A program made the position numbers and the translations under genes. Of a stretch of 64,000 nt of DNA, positions 37,901-48,966 are shown in pieces. Origin of the DNA: Ceratobasidium sp. AG-K (taxonomy: Eukaryota > Basidiomycota > Agaricomycetes > Cantharellales > Ceratobasidiaceae); NCBI GenBank assembly GCA_037039685.1, contig JAWNGF010000003.1, positions 3,100,001-3,164,000 of the forward strand, written 5' to 3'. Below the pieces are notes generated by a model. That model was given only the letters and a program-made list of their open reading frames with translations, was not told the DNA's origin and ran no database searches. Positions within the stretch are counted from its first letter, which is position 1. Every line of letters begins with the position of its first letter.

Positions 37901-38490
37901 TGTTGTCATAGAAGTCTATTTTGCAATCCCATTCCCTATGTTCTGGAAGTTTGTCATATTGTTCCTCATCAAAGACATCGGCAAAGTCTTTGAGCTCTTC
38001 AGGCAGTTCTTGTAACATCCCTGCTTTTGCTTGGATGTTGGGCTTCTTTCTCCATTTGATAGAGAAAGGGGCCCAAGAGATTTCAGGGTTTGTTTCCTTC
38101 AACCATGTCATGCCAAGGATCATTGGTTGGGTTCCTGTTGGCATTACATAGAATCTTTGTTCAAAAGTTCTCCCTTCTATACTGAATTTCAACTTGCATT
38201 GGTGTCAGATGCGGTCTTTTTGGGTTTTCCCGTCAATCATTTCCACGTTTCTAGGGGTTTGTAGGAGGGTGAATGGAATGTTGTTTTTCTTTGCAAAGTT
38301 CAGGTCAATGAAGTTTCTAGTGGAGCCAGAGTCGATGAGAGTAGAGATATTTTCCGTGATTCCCTCTGCTTGTGCATATACCATGGGTGATTCATTTGTG
38401 GCTTTGCAGTAGTATACATTTTGCAGAGAAGGTATCGGGGCATCTTCACACACGGTGGGGAGACACCCATCTAGTTTTCTGACTCCGAAT
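33889..38490 (-). pseudogene. pol polyprotein of element C
   Basis: Ty3/gypsy pol in the -1 frame after gag: aspartic protease (LIDSGSTRNF near 38330), reverse transcriptase with YIDD near 37390-37400, RNase H (FLETDASGVALGAIL; THDKELFAIIEALRHW), integrase and a chromodomain (EEYEVEKIVDWHQDLDGLKY). Breaks: an in-frame TGA at 38205-38207 and a one-base frameshift near 37270 between RT and RNase H. In the integrase, the first Cys of the zinc-binding pair is Arg (SREIC where D has SCEAC), and the second catalytic Asp is Asn (TVSNRGTTF, codon near 35920-35922). The frame stays open past the chromodomain to 33889 across ORF3, as a Ser/Pro/Thr-rich tail that is probably not a functional domain. Confidence 0.88.
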
Positions 38491-40695
38491 CGGTGGACTT
38501 GGTTTCTTCCGTTTCTCCCTTCTTCATTTCACCAGCTTTTCCTTTCACCGGTGCCTTCCCTTTGTCTTTGTAGGTCCATTCCTTTTTGCAATCAGCAATT
38601 GCATGTCCCGCTTCTCCACATTTGATGCAGAGGTTGTTTTCCTTGCGGCGTGTTTTCTCAGCCTTCGGGACGAGGTCTCCTTTCACTTGTCTTGTGGTTT
38701 TGGATCCTTCAGCCTTGTCTTCCTTCTTTCCTTTGTTTTGGGGATTGGTGAGTTTTTGGATTTCTTTGGCTTGGAGGGCAATGTCGATCCATCCTTCTAA
38801 GTCCCTTTGTGCGGCGGTTCTCCTGTCCCTGAGTTCTTCGCAGACAAGTTCCGCTTTGATGAGTCTGCTCAACCCTTGCCTGAAACGTGCAATCAGAGCG
38901 GCATCGTTCCAGTCTAGCTCTTGTACAAGAAGTCGGAATTCAGAGACATATTCGCCTATGGATTTGTTCTGGTAGAGCTGTTGAATTCCTTGTTTTGCTT
39001 GGATTTTCTTGCTAGGGTTGCTCCACTGCTTCTCATAGGCGTTTTGGAAGGCTTCCCATGATTCCAGCCAAGGATGGTTTTCATTGTTGTTGTACCAATT
39101 GAGGGCGGGTTGTGCCCAGTTTCCTGCTGCTCCTTCTGCCATATTCATGAGGGTTGCGACAATTTGCCGTTCCTCAGTGTCGTATTGATTTGGGTTCAGG
39201 CGGAAGAATGCTTTCATCCATGCAAGGAATGTTTCGGCGGCTGTTCCCCTTGTTCCTTCAAATGCTTTGGGCATCTTGATGCATGGGCCTGATCCATTCC
39301 TGTTTCCACCCTGTCCTGTTTGAATAATGAAGGTTCTTCCTTCATCCCTGATTTGATATCCTGATTGTCCTTGCACCTCAAATGAGGGAGATCGCCTTCC
39401 CTGGGGTGAGATGTTCCTCCTATGCGGGGGAGGTTCCCTAGGGTTTGGGATTTCCACAGAAGTTTGTCTAGACTCCTTGCGTCGATGATCTGACTCTACT
39501 TGGGCGTCTGCTCCGATTTGTTCAAGGAGATCAAACGTTTCTTGTCCCCCTGTCCGGATTTCCCTGAGTTGGCTGGTTTGATCTTGGAAACCTTCAGTAA
39601 CTTCTTCCTCGATCCGTCCTAGAGTAACCCTAATGTTCCTCATTCCTTCAGCCATTCTTCCAATAGTTTCTTCTATCCTGTTGATCCGATCAACTTGGCT
39701 TTGCAGGTTCTGAGTGATCAGCTGATTTTGAGTCACCAATTGTTGGTTGATGTACTCGAAGTTTTCTACTGATCGTTCGAATATCTGCTCAATCCTTTGT
39801 TGTGCGCGATCAACGTTTCGGAGGCGTTCGTAGAAGGTGTTGACTCCATCTTCTGTCCTGGAAGCAATGCGCTCAATCCGCTGCATCATATTGTTGCTGT
39901 CTTGCTGTTGAAGATCCCATCGGCATTTGAGGCCTTCAATTCTCAGGGCCTGGACCGCGTTTTCCGGTTGGTATTGGACCTGTAGAGTGTTGAAGATTCT
40001 TTCTAGGGTTTCGACTCTTCTTCCTTCAATGTTTTCTACCAGTAATTTGTTTCTCAAGTGTTCATCCTGAGAGATGGTCTCAATGCTTCGTTGGGATTCA
40101 AACGTGGATGGTACGCTGACTGCGTATGTGACCTAGTGGTCACTATCAATTCTGGCATTGATGCCGGTGTGGGCACCATAGGTCCCGCTGGAGTTCCTAC
40201 AGCAGGAGGAAAGATGTCGTCAAAGTTTGGCATTTCTAGTGGCTGCCGCCTTCCAGTTGCCATTGTGTGCTGTTGTGGAGGCGGTGCTTGGATGGGGTTT
40301 GATGGGCCTGGAGTAGCATTCCTGAGTGGTGCTGGTATTCTAATAATACAGTGTGCTCTAGGGCTGACTATGTCCCTTTGACTGATTTGTGGGCCTGGTG
40401 GAGGAGGAGTATTGATTGGTTGTTCGGCTATTCAGATAGTTGGGGAAGTGGATCCTTGTTTGTTTGAGATAGATGTTTCTCCTTGAGTTCCTGAAGTTTC
40501 AATAATATTTCCGATTCCTCCAGGGACGCTAGTGGATGGGGGTCTAGATACCCGGCTACTGCTTCTAAGCGGGGCCGTCCAATCTCCAGCTTGATCCCTT
40601 GCTCCTCTTGAAGGGTTTGATCGTAATTCGACTATTCGTGGCGTGGGCTCAGTAGCCTGCCTGTTTGACGCTGCGCTTGAGGGTCTTGAGTTCAT
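38471..40695 (-). pseudogene. gag of element C
   Basis: Structural capsid/nucleocapsid protein, parallel to the intact gag of D. Starts at ATG 40695 (MNSRPSS). Contains the coiled-coil region with MMQRIERIASRTEDGVNTFY, the capsid-like segment (MPKAFEGTRGTAAETFLAWM; NWYNNNENHPWLESWEAFQ) and a zinc knuckle CIKCGEAGHAIADC. It ends SESEN-TAG at 38471. Broken by an in-frame TGA near 40432 and a frameshift near 40055-40065. Confidence 0.85.
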
Positions 40696-40744
40696 TGTTG
40701 TGAAGTCACGTGACCTTGTTTTCTCGTGGCTCAGCGGAGAAAGA

Positions 40745-40756
40745 GCTTGCTTTGCA
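40745..40756 (-). promoter_or_regulatory. primer-binding site of element C (self-priming type)
   Basis: Minus-strand GCAAAGCAAGCT, two bases (TT) inside the 5' LTR. It is complementary, with one mismatch, to AGCTTGCTTCGC at 40956-40967 of the same LTR, 33 bases downstream of the TATATATA at 40993-41000. Confidence 0.7.
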
Positions 40757-40758
40757 AT

Positions 40759-41247
40759 GTTGCAACCTGCTAAGTAGTAGAGTTGACGACTGCTAATCGC
40801 CTTGTTGACCATGAGCGATAAGTCTAAGTAGACTAAATCACTAAGGGAAATCACTAGCTTCTAAGTAGAAGTCCTAGCTCCAAATCCCAAGTGGCTGCTG
40901 AAGTGGCTAAGTAGCCAAGTGCCTCTGTTCACACACTGCAGGGAGAGTTGACGAGGCGAAGCAAGCTGGGGATGACCATGCTTGCCAGCCAGTATATATA
41001 GGCAAAGACAGGTCGAGTCATATATACAAAGTGAGTCAACGAGTCCAGCCACAACCGAGTCATAAAGGGGGCTGCGTAAGGCCAGCCAATAGAAAGCAGC
41101 ATGAGTCATAAGACTCATGGTAACACATCATCCATACACCTCACTAAGCAAGGGAGAGGGCACATCTAAACAGAAGAGGTGCATAAGGCGCTGGTACAAG
41201 CCACGAGTCCGCAGAAAGAGAGACAGAGGGCGGGACAGGTCACAACA
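40759..41247 (-). repeat. 5' LTR of element C
   Basis: 489 bases, pair of 33275-33765. Holds TATATATA at 40993-41000. The termini have drifted (TGTTGCAACC and TCACAACA instead of TGTCG and CGACA), indicating an insertion older than D. Confidence 0.9.
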
Positions 41248-41644
41248 ATTTGGGCCTCAAAGATGGTGGCCTCCCTTTGTATCCCGGGACCCATTCACTG
41301 CTGTAGGCCCCTTCTTGGCCCCACTCCACCACCCCAAGCATGTGGGTGGACAACAGCACAACCTTGGAGACTTGAAAGGCGGCGCATCCTCTGCATACAA
41401 ATATGTCTTTTTGCTGCAGCTGCATCCGTGTTGGCCATTTTTTTCCCACCCACTGGAATTTCCCCAGGTCTGAGTGGAGCACGTTGTCTGACGTGTGGAA
41501 TTGCATGCACCCAGGGCCTTGTTGGGAACGCTTGAAGATGTAGAGGGCTGCCCCTGAGTCCAGGATGCATGCGGTCTGGAACGCAGGTCCCTCAAGGATG
41601 TGGATGAGGTTGTTGCAGATGGTGGTCCTGGTGACGGCGGGCAT
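41248..41644 (-). CDS. ORF3 of element B, N-terminal part
   Basis: Starts at ATG 41644 (MPAVTRTTICNN) in the -1 frame relative to the overlapping pol tail. Shares the ORF3 core with the other elements: VLHSDLGKFQWVGKKWPTR then VCRGCAAFQV, which aligns with LIHPQLGSLLWVSHP ... YHCRGCIGL of D. The frame runs to the ATTTG target site of C at 41248-41252 and resumes at 33269 to the left. Apart from the insertion no stop or frameshift was seen, although gag and pol of B are broken. Function unknown. Confidence 0.68.
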
Positions 41645-44600
41645 TGTGGGATGCAGAAAAGATTTAGAGCAAAAAGGTTGTAGTTGGCAGACAAGAACAA
41701 GCAAGTTTTGCAGATGTCACTACCCATTGTGCCCCTCCTTCCTTTTATCTTTCCTGGAGAGTAGTTAGATGGTGTCAGAGCCTTGGGGTGTTGGCGTAGG
41801 AAGTCCTTGATGATCCTTGTCAGGTGGCCAAAATCTTCTGCCCTTTGTTCTGTGTCTTCTTTGTCTCTGTAACCCTTCCATCTGACCCTGTAAAAGAGTC
41901 CATCTTTTGTTTCCTTCCAGTCCAGGATCTTTTCTACTTCATATTCTTCTTCACCTTCTTCTGTTATGATCAGCGGTGGTCGGGCTTGGTTTTGTCTGAA
42001 CTCCATGTCTTCCTTGTAAGGGCTGAGCAAGTTGATGTGAAAAACAGGGTGTACCCTCATTGTCGCTGGCAAAATGAGCTCATAAGCATGTGACCCTATC
42101 TTTTGTTTAACAACAAATGGTCTGTGCTTTTTGTTATCCAGCTTCCTTGAAGGTCTTTTTGTTTGGATGTTTCTTCCCAGTAACCATACTAGTTCTCCTT
42201 CTTGGTACTTGTTCTTTGGACTTTCTTCCGGCAGCCTTTGTCTTTCCATAGATGTGATTGCTTTGTTGTGGATGCTACACCATTTTTCCATAATCTTGTT
42301 TGCTTTGGGAACCGTTGTTTCTTCTGACAAAATGTTCCACAGTGGCTCCCTGCCATAGACTATTTCAAAAGGTGAATTACCCGTCACACGGTGCTTCTGC
42401 AGATTATAGCTAAACTCTGCAATTGGTAGCAAGTCCGCCCAATCATCCTGCTGGTAGTTGACACAGGATTGTAGCCAGCCTTCCATCCATTGGTTGATTC
42501 TCTCCATTATCCCATCTGTTTGGGGGTGGTAGGCAGTGCTGAAACTCGGGCTAGTTCCAATTTTCTTGTAGATGGCCTTCATTAGTCTTGAATTGAAAGT
42601 AGTTCCTTGGTCAGAGATAGTGCTTTTTGGGAAACTGTGTAACTTCCAAACATTTGTGACAAAGGGATTTGCAAGGTCGCTTGCTGTGTGAGATTCCTTG
42701 CAGGGTATGAAGTGTGCCATTCTTGAGAATCAATCAACTACCACCATGATGCTATCCGACCCTTTGGACTTTGGTAATTTTACCACAAAGTCAAATGCTA
42801 TATCTTCCCAGGGTCCTCTTGGAACATCCAGTGGCTTGATCGCAACTATAGATTTTGATCCCTTTGTTTGTTGGCAGGTTTTGCAGGATTCCACATATCT
42901 GTTTATGCTTTGCTTCATTCCTGGCCAGAAGTACCTTCTTGATATAAGTTCCAAGGTCCTGGCTTGTCCTTGATGACCTGTGATTTTAGAGTCGTGGTGT
43001 AAGCGCATGATGGATAGTCTGGCTTCCTTATCTTCCGGGACGTAAATTCTTCCTTTGAACCATATTAGTCCCTCCTTGAAGTTGTAATCTTTCACACTAT
43101 GTTGCATGGATTTTGGTAACATTTCCCTTGATTTGCAGATGTCTTTGATTTTTGCCAGTCCTTCATCAGTTTCCTGCCCTTCCTGGATGGTTGCTATAAT
43201 ATCTGTGTCCATCTGCCCCATAAATCCTTCAAATCTTTTGTTGGATATCATAACTTGTTCAGGTGTGGGGATATCCTCATGGTCTGATTGCCTTGACAAA
43301 AGGTCCGGTTTAGATGAAAGGATACCAGGGTGGTACATGATATCAAAGTTGTAGGAAGCCAGTAGTTGGTGCCATCTTGCGTGCCGACGGTTGAACGTTC
43401 TTGCTCTTTCCAGAACTGTAGGTTCCTATGATTGCTGTAGATAGTGATAGGATCCTTTGTTCCCTCCAGGTATAACCTCCAATGTGTCAATGACTCTATG
43501 ATTGCCATAAGTTCTTTGTCATGGACATTGTAGTTGAGTTGGGCCTTGTTAAAGGATTTTGACATGAATGCTATAGGGTGTAGGTAGCCATCATCTTGCC
43601 TTTGAGACAGAATTGCCCCCATTGCCACTCCACTTGCATCCGTTTCTGGGAAAAAAGGTTTGTCAGGATTAGGGTGACGCAGTGTGGGTTCCTTGCTAAT
43701 TTCTGCTTTCAATGCATTAAAAGCCTCCTGTTGATCCTTCTCCCATTCCCATTTGTTGTTCTTTCTTGTCAGGGTTGTCAAGGGCTTTGCTAATTGGCTG
43801 AAATTTGGTACAAATCTTCGGTAAAAGTTTGCAAATCCTAGGAATGCTTGAACCTGTTTGACCGTTTTTGGTTCTTTCCATTCCTTTATCGCCTTGATCT
43901 TTTCTTTGTCCATTGAGATGCCTAAATCACTGATTCCAAGTCTGGTGTATGTGAGCTTGGTGACAAAGAATGCGCATTTCGGGAGTTTTGCAAAAAGGTT
44001 TTCATCCAGTAAGATCTTCAACACCTTCCTGACATCCACAGTATGTTGACTTCTGTCCTTAGAGAAGACCAGGATGTTGTTGATGTATACTATGACACAT
44101 ACATCAATAAGGTCGTGGAAGATGTGGTTCATGTATCTTTGGAATATGGCAGGTGCGTTTTTTAGTCCAAATGGCATGACAATGTATTCGAACAGGCCTT
44201 CCTTGGTTCTGAAGGCTGTCTTCCATTCATCCCCTTCCCTGATTCTGATGTTGTTGAACCCCATCCGCAGATCAGTCTTGGAGAAAATCTTTGCGTCCTT
44301 GATTTTGTCCAAAAGATCTTCCATTAGGGGCATTGGAAATCTGTCGTCCTTTGTAATGGCATTTACTCCTCTGAGATCTTGGACAAGTTGTAACTGGCGT
44401 ACTGCTTCTGGGTTTTTTGGATCAATAGGCTTTTTAACAAAGAAACAAGGTGACGCAATGGGTGATTTGCTAGGTCGGATTTTCCCAGCTGCAATTTCCT
44501 CATCCAGGTATTCCCTTAGTGCAATTGATTTGGCTGGCAAGAGTGGGATTGGTCTGGCTGGTTTTGGAAGTTCAGCCCCTTCCTTGAAGTCAATAGCACA

Positions 44601-45279
44601 GTCATATGGACGATGGTCCAGAATCCTCTTGAATTTTTCCTCACTGAATACGTCAGCAAATTCCTTGAATTCCTCTGGTAGGTTGTCTATTGAGGCCATT
44701 CTTGCCTGTATGGGTTCTGGTCGCCATGATATGTGCTTTGTTCTCCAGTCGATAATGGGATTTGCTTTTTCTAACCATTCTAGACCTAGGATGAGCTTGG
44801 TTTCCCCGGTAGGCATAGCAAAGAAGACTTGTTTGAAGGTTCTTCCTTCTACGTCCAGTTTTAGCTTGACCTTAAAATGTATTTGGTGCAAGAGCTCCTT
44901 ACCCTGAATGCCAATTACTCTCCGTGGAGTAGAAAGTTCAATGAGTGAGAATTTGTTGGAGCAAGCCCAGGAGATGTCTATGAAGTTTTTCGATGCTCCT
45001 GAATCGATGAGGGTAGGGATTGGTTCTGTGATTCCGGCGATGCTTGTGTAAACAATGGTTGATTTGTTTGTTGCTCTAAAGTACATTGTTTCCACTGCCG
45101 GTTCTTTGGTCTCTCCACACACAGTTAGAGGGAGACCCCTTCTTTTCCCAATTCCTCTATGATTGTCGCTTCTCTTCCTTTTATGTTGGGTTTGGTTGTT
45201 ATCCACTCCTTGGACAGGCATTTGAGCAAACAGTGACCTTCTTGTCTGCACTTCAGGCATTGGTTTGAGGATATCCTTG
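41257..45279 (-). pseudogene. pol polyprotein of element B
   Basis: Protease (LIDSGASKNF), RT, RNase H (FPETDASGVAMGAIL), integrase (HHCC zinc region with ESCKTCQQTKGS, DDE core with DQGTTF and HPQTDGIMERINQ) and chromodomain (EEYEVEKILDWKETKDGLFY). The RT catalytic box reads YINN instead of YIDD (44076-44087), which removes both metal-binding Asp residues. A frameshift lies between about 43340 and 43430 in RNase H, and a TGA at 42730-42732 replaces the Arg of VVVDRFSRM in the integrase. The 3' end overlaps ORF3 in another frame. Confidence 0.88.
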
Positions 45280-47106
45280 CTTTGTATACTTTGTCTGGTA
45301 ATCGCTTCGTAGAGGTTTATCTGCTAGTGGTTGCTTGAGGTGTCTTCTTTCCAGTAGAGGCCTTAATCTGTTGCAATTTCTGATCAATGGAAATTACAAG
45401 AGTGATCCATTGATTAAGGCTAAGCTGTCTTTTGGTTCCATCCTTGTTAATAAGGGAGAGTTCAAATCAAGCCAACTCAGTTTTGATTTCCGGCTTGAGT
45501 CCTTCCTTGAATTGGTTGATAAGGGCTTCTTCCCCCCAACTCACATTGACCATGTGAAAGCGGAATTCTGTCGCGTAATTTGCTACCGAGTTGATCTGCT
45601 TGCTTTTTTGGATATCGGCTTCCGCCTTGGCCTTCTTGTTAGGGTCGCTAAATTGTTCCATGAAGTGTGTTTTGAACGCTTCCCACGATGTTAGGTTTTG
45701 GTCTGGAATTCCGTTGTTCATAGATCTGAGTAACACTTGCGCCCAGTGTGTAGCAGACCTGTTCTCTGATTTGAAATTCGCTAATGCTTCTCTAATTTGT
45801 TCTTGTCCCGAGCTGTATTGGTTGCCCAACCTGACAAAGTAGCTTTCCATTTGGGTGATGAACATTTCTGCTCCTTCTCCTTTCTTCCCGTCAGAAGCTT
45901 CTGGTCTGGTTACTTTTGGGCACCTAGTTTCCCTTCTGTTATTGGGATTTTCTGTGAGTTGATGCAACCTTTGTTCCAGTTTGTCAATTCTGGTGGATTC
46001 TGCTTCTGGGTGGGGAGGTGATACAGCATGTAGGGATGCTTCATCCATCTGTTCACGCATGTTGTTGATGGCCTCTTGTATGGTGTTGATTTGTTCGATT
46101 GCAATCCTTCCGTCTCCCCTTAGTTCTTCTAGTCCTTGGGTGACTGCTTCATTCCATGCTAACTGTCCCTGCCTCGTGGTGTTCAGATCTTCCTGCACAT
46201 TATTCACTAGTCCTTGTGTGTTTGTGACTTCATTTCTTAGGCGGATTACGTCTTGTCCAACTAGGAAGCTGTTGTGTTCACCGTTTCATGCAGCGTTAAG
46301 GATGTCTGTGAGGGTTCCTTCTAGGTTGTTGATGGAATTGTTGAAGATTTGTTGGTTGTTAGCCAACACTTGAGTGGATTGTTCTAAACCGTTGAGCCTT
46401 CTATCAATTGTTATTCTCATTCCATCAATAATCCTTAAGAGTGCATTGTGTCTTCCAAGGTGAAGATTGTTGAGGTCATCAAGATTGCTAATCACGGTTC
46501 TACTGCTGGAACTAGAACTTGAGCTGGGAATCACATGGGCGCTTTGTCCTTCAGTTGCTGTTGTTTGCTGGGAATACCCTTGTGGTATGTATGGCGGTGC
46601 TGGGTTAACTTGTGTCACAGCCTGAGAGCTTATTGGGACTGGACTGGCATTGGTAATAGTTCCCCTGATCTGGGGCACTTGAGGAGCAAGGGAAATGTGT
46701 GGCGTGGGTGGCGGTCTGATAGGAACAAGAGATACACCCCCATGAGCTTCAGGTCGGGGGAAAAAAATTGTCTTCTGGATCCTATAGGCCATAGTGGATG
46801 TGAGGGACCTGGACTTGCATTAGGAATTGGGATTCCAATTGTGACTGGTGTGGGATTGTTGGTAATATCCCCTGGTTCCCTACTACCAATGGTAGGTTCT
46901 TCCTGAATGACTGAAATGTTTTTGGTGTTGAATGTTCCAGGCATAGAAGCTTGGCTTTGTGGGCGAGACCTAGCTGGTCCTCCGGCTTGTGCTTGTGCAA
47001 TATCTTGTTTGTTGAGGGAACTCGTGGGTCTTGCAGGCCTACTTGGTCCTCTTCTTGTTGATACTGGTGTTGAGATGTGTGATCCCGTGTCCTCCTGAAT
47101 GGACAT
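45200..47106 (-). pseudogene. gag of element B
   Basis: N-terminal part from ATG 47106 (MSIQEDTGSH), Pro/Ser-rich, then frame changes near 46800 and 45467 and a TGA at 46286. The middle has the capsid-like LTSWEAFKTHFMEQFSDPNK. A zinc knuckle CLKCRQEGHCLLKC (C-x2-C-x4-H-x4-C) lies near 45215-45260, just before pol. Sequence differs strongly from gag of C and D, so B is another family. Confidence 0.78.
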
Positions 47107-47117
47107 GATTGTTTATA

Positions 47118-47129
47118 AGCTTGTTTTGT
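47118..47129 (-). promoter_or_regulatory. primer-binding site of element B (self-priming type)
   Basis: Minus-strand ACAAAACAAGCT, two bases inside the 5' LTR. It is the exact reverse complement of AGCTTGTTTTGT at 47293-47304 in that LTR, which starts 33 bases after the first T of TATATATA (47330-47337). Confidence 0.78.
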
Positions 47130-47131
47130 AA

Positions 47132-47588
47132 TGTTGTAAGCTACTTCTTGGTGGCTATGAGATAAGCCACAAGGGAGAGTGGATGGCACTAAGACCTAAG
47201 TGACCTCTTGAACCACAACACACTTAAGTGTCTGTAGGCTCTAAAGGGTAGGGGTGGTTCTAAGTGTCACTTGAAGGGGATGTTTTGACAAGACAAAACA
47301 AGCTGGGGTTACCAGGCTTGTTGGTCCTCTATATATATTCACCAAGTGGCCAAGTCATACAAAGCGCAGCCACACGAGTCATAACAGTCTACCAACCAGG
47401 AGTGTCCATGTGAGTCATGCTGTACAAACAGACATGACTCATACAATAGCACAGCCGCGTTACACAATGTAACAGAATAACCACAAGAAAGTGGCAACAC
47501 AGCAAACGGAAACAGAAACACAACACAAGACAAACAACAGGCAGGCAAGACAACAGACAAGACCGATGGAGGGAGCAGGCTCACAACA
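47132..47588 (-). repeat. 5' LTR of element B
   Basis: 457 bases from TGTTGTAAGC to TCACAACA; pair of 31886-32859. The two copies differ at many scattered, mostly transitional sites, so the insertion is old. Confidence 0.88.
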
Positions 47589-47659
47589 AATGGGTGCAGC
47601 CAATGAAGCAGGTGGGGTTACTGGTAGAGGTGGGGGTGCTGGAAGGGGCAGGAGCAGGG
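47589..47659 (+). pseudogene. gene A, continuation right of element B
   Basis: After the AATGG duplication the reading frame of gene A resumes (GAANEAGGVTGRGGGAGRGR), a Gly/Arg-rich stretch, until the TGTTG end of the LTR of element E at 47660. Gene A is therefore hit twice; the rest is not in the window. Confidence 0.5.
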
Positions 47660-48155
47660 TGTTGCAACCCAACACTATGATGGTTGCCAACTGTAACTGT
47701 ATGTGTGCAAGTCAAGACTTAGAGACTTGGCACCTGAAGAACTGTGAACTATAGACTGTGAATGGCACTAAGACCTGAGGATCCAAGGTAACCCTGAGGG
47801 AAACCCAGTGAAAGACTGTTTGTTGGGGAAATGACAAGGCAAAACAAGATGGGGATACCATGCTTGTTGTTGGCTCATTATATATTCAGAAAAGAGGCAT
47901 GAGTCATACTCATGACAAGAAACGAGTCATACAAACTATCCAATCAGAAAGCTCTATGAGTCATGTCCTATAAAGGAACATGACTTGCCAAGAAAGGAAG
48001 TTGCAAGACAAAAGAAAAGGGAAGCAGCTTAAGGCTGCGCAAGAACAAAGAAAACAGAAGACAAAGGAAGCATGCACAATGGAGAGCACAGGAAAGACAA
48101 CACAAGGCATGCAAATCAAGGTCCAGGTCTATTGGAGGGGCCTTGGGTCACAACA
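47660..48155 (-). repeat. 3' LTR of element E
   Basis: 496 bases, TGTTGCAACC...GGTCACAACA. The same TGTTGCAACC end is seen in the right LTR of C. It has a TATATA near 47879-47885 and is followed by a PPT (minus strand TTAAGGGGGGGAAA, 48156-48170). The pair LTR is not in the window. Confidence 0.75.
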
Positions 48156-48197
48156 TTTCCCCCCCTTAAGAGCCCATTTAGGGGACCTGAATGGCAA

Positions 48198-48966
48198 CTA
48201 CTGTAATTTACAGTTGCCTACCATTTTTTCAAAGGCCTCCCTGTCCCCCTGGGACCAAATAGCCTCCTCCTCTTCTTCCAGAACTATGGGGTTCTCTGCT
48301 GAGTCCCCCACTTCCTCCTTCAATTCCATGGGTGCCTCCTTCCACCCCTCCTCCCATGTGGGTTGGTCCTTGACCCAAACCCTTTCCTCCTCTGCCAGCC
48401 ATTCCATCGGCAATCCTTCCCTTTCTGCCCATTGGTCTAGGTTGGGACTGTTGTCCCACCACTGCGGCCGGTACTTGATCTCCTTGGCTCATTGGCCCCT
48501 GTCCTCCATCCAATCCTTTAGGTCCTGGTCCCACACTGCATCCCATTCCCATTTGTTGCACAGACGCACCCTTCCATCCTTCTCCTCCCAGATCCACTTG
48601 GACTGCCACACATGGGGGTCATCAATGTGATGGTCCCCCCATTCCTTGCTTGTCCTGTTCTTGACACCCCCCAAAATCACCCCCTGGGCTGAGAACACCA
48701 CACACACCCCGGCTATCAGGACACTTGGCCGCTCCATGAGTTGTTGCCTTGTGGGTGGCTTGTGTCCAACCCACTCAAATTCCCCTGCCATTGCCAGATG
48801 GAGCATGTTGCTCCCTGGGTAGTATAGGCACTGTCCAATGCGCTGCATGCACTGAGGAATGTGGTATAAGAACCACGCCCAAGTCAAGGCACTTTGCAAT
48901 TTTGCAGGCTGCGCCTGTGGCCCATGGGAGGTTGCTGATGGTGACCAAGCGGCAAGCGGCAGGCAT
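48198..48966 (-). pseudogene. ORF3 of element E
   Basis: About 256 codons, close to the 254 residues of the B version. Starts MPAACRLVTISN at 48966; the frame shifts near 48870-48899; a TGA at 48489-48491 sits where Arg is likely. Shared core: MLHLAMAGEFEWVGHKPPTR, aligning with the B version VLHSDLGKFQWVGKKWPTR. The Cys pair is less well kept (GVCVVF). The C-terminal half is Trp/Glu-rich (WQSKWIWEEKDGRV; QPTWEEGWKEAPMEL) and ends at TAA 48198-48200. No membrane segment. Confidence 0.62.

Larger units (their letters stand above)
33275..41247 (-). mobile_element. Ty3/gypsy element C, nested in ORF3 of B
   Basis: 7,973-base minus-strand element: 5' LTR 40759-41247, PBS 40745-40756, gag, pol, ORF3, PPT, 3' LTR 33275-33765. 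Same family as D (LTRs and proteins closely alike, opposite orientation). It carries a few stops and frameshifts in gag, pol and ORF3 and is probably non-autonomous now. Confidence 0.9.
31886..47588 (-). mobile_element. Ty3/gypsy element B with accessory ORF3, interrupted by element C
   Basis: A chromodomain Ty3/gypsy element transcribed on the minus strand: 5' LTR 47132-47588, PBS 47118-47129, gag, pol, ORF3, PPT 32860-32876, 3' LTR 31886-32859. It is flanked by AATGG duplications. Removing C (33275-41247) and the solo LTR leaves an element of about 7.2 kb. All three genes except ORF3 carry stops or frameshifts, and the RT active site is YINN instead of YIDD, so it is dead. Confidence 0.85.

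Noticed and set aside
47660..47754. Extension of the gene A frame for about 30 codons with a Cys-rich end (ANCNCMCASQD) to a TAG
   Set aside because: This stretch lies inside the LTR of element E, which starts at TGTTGCAACC (47660); the open frame is most likely chance.
48198..48966. ORF3 as an envelope gene
   Set aside because: Position fits, but there is no signal peptide, membrane helix or glycoprotein-like Cys pattern in any of the four copies.
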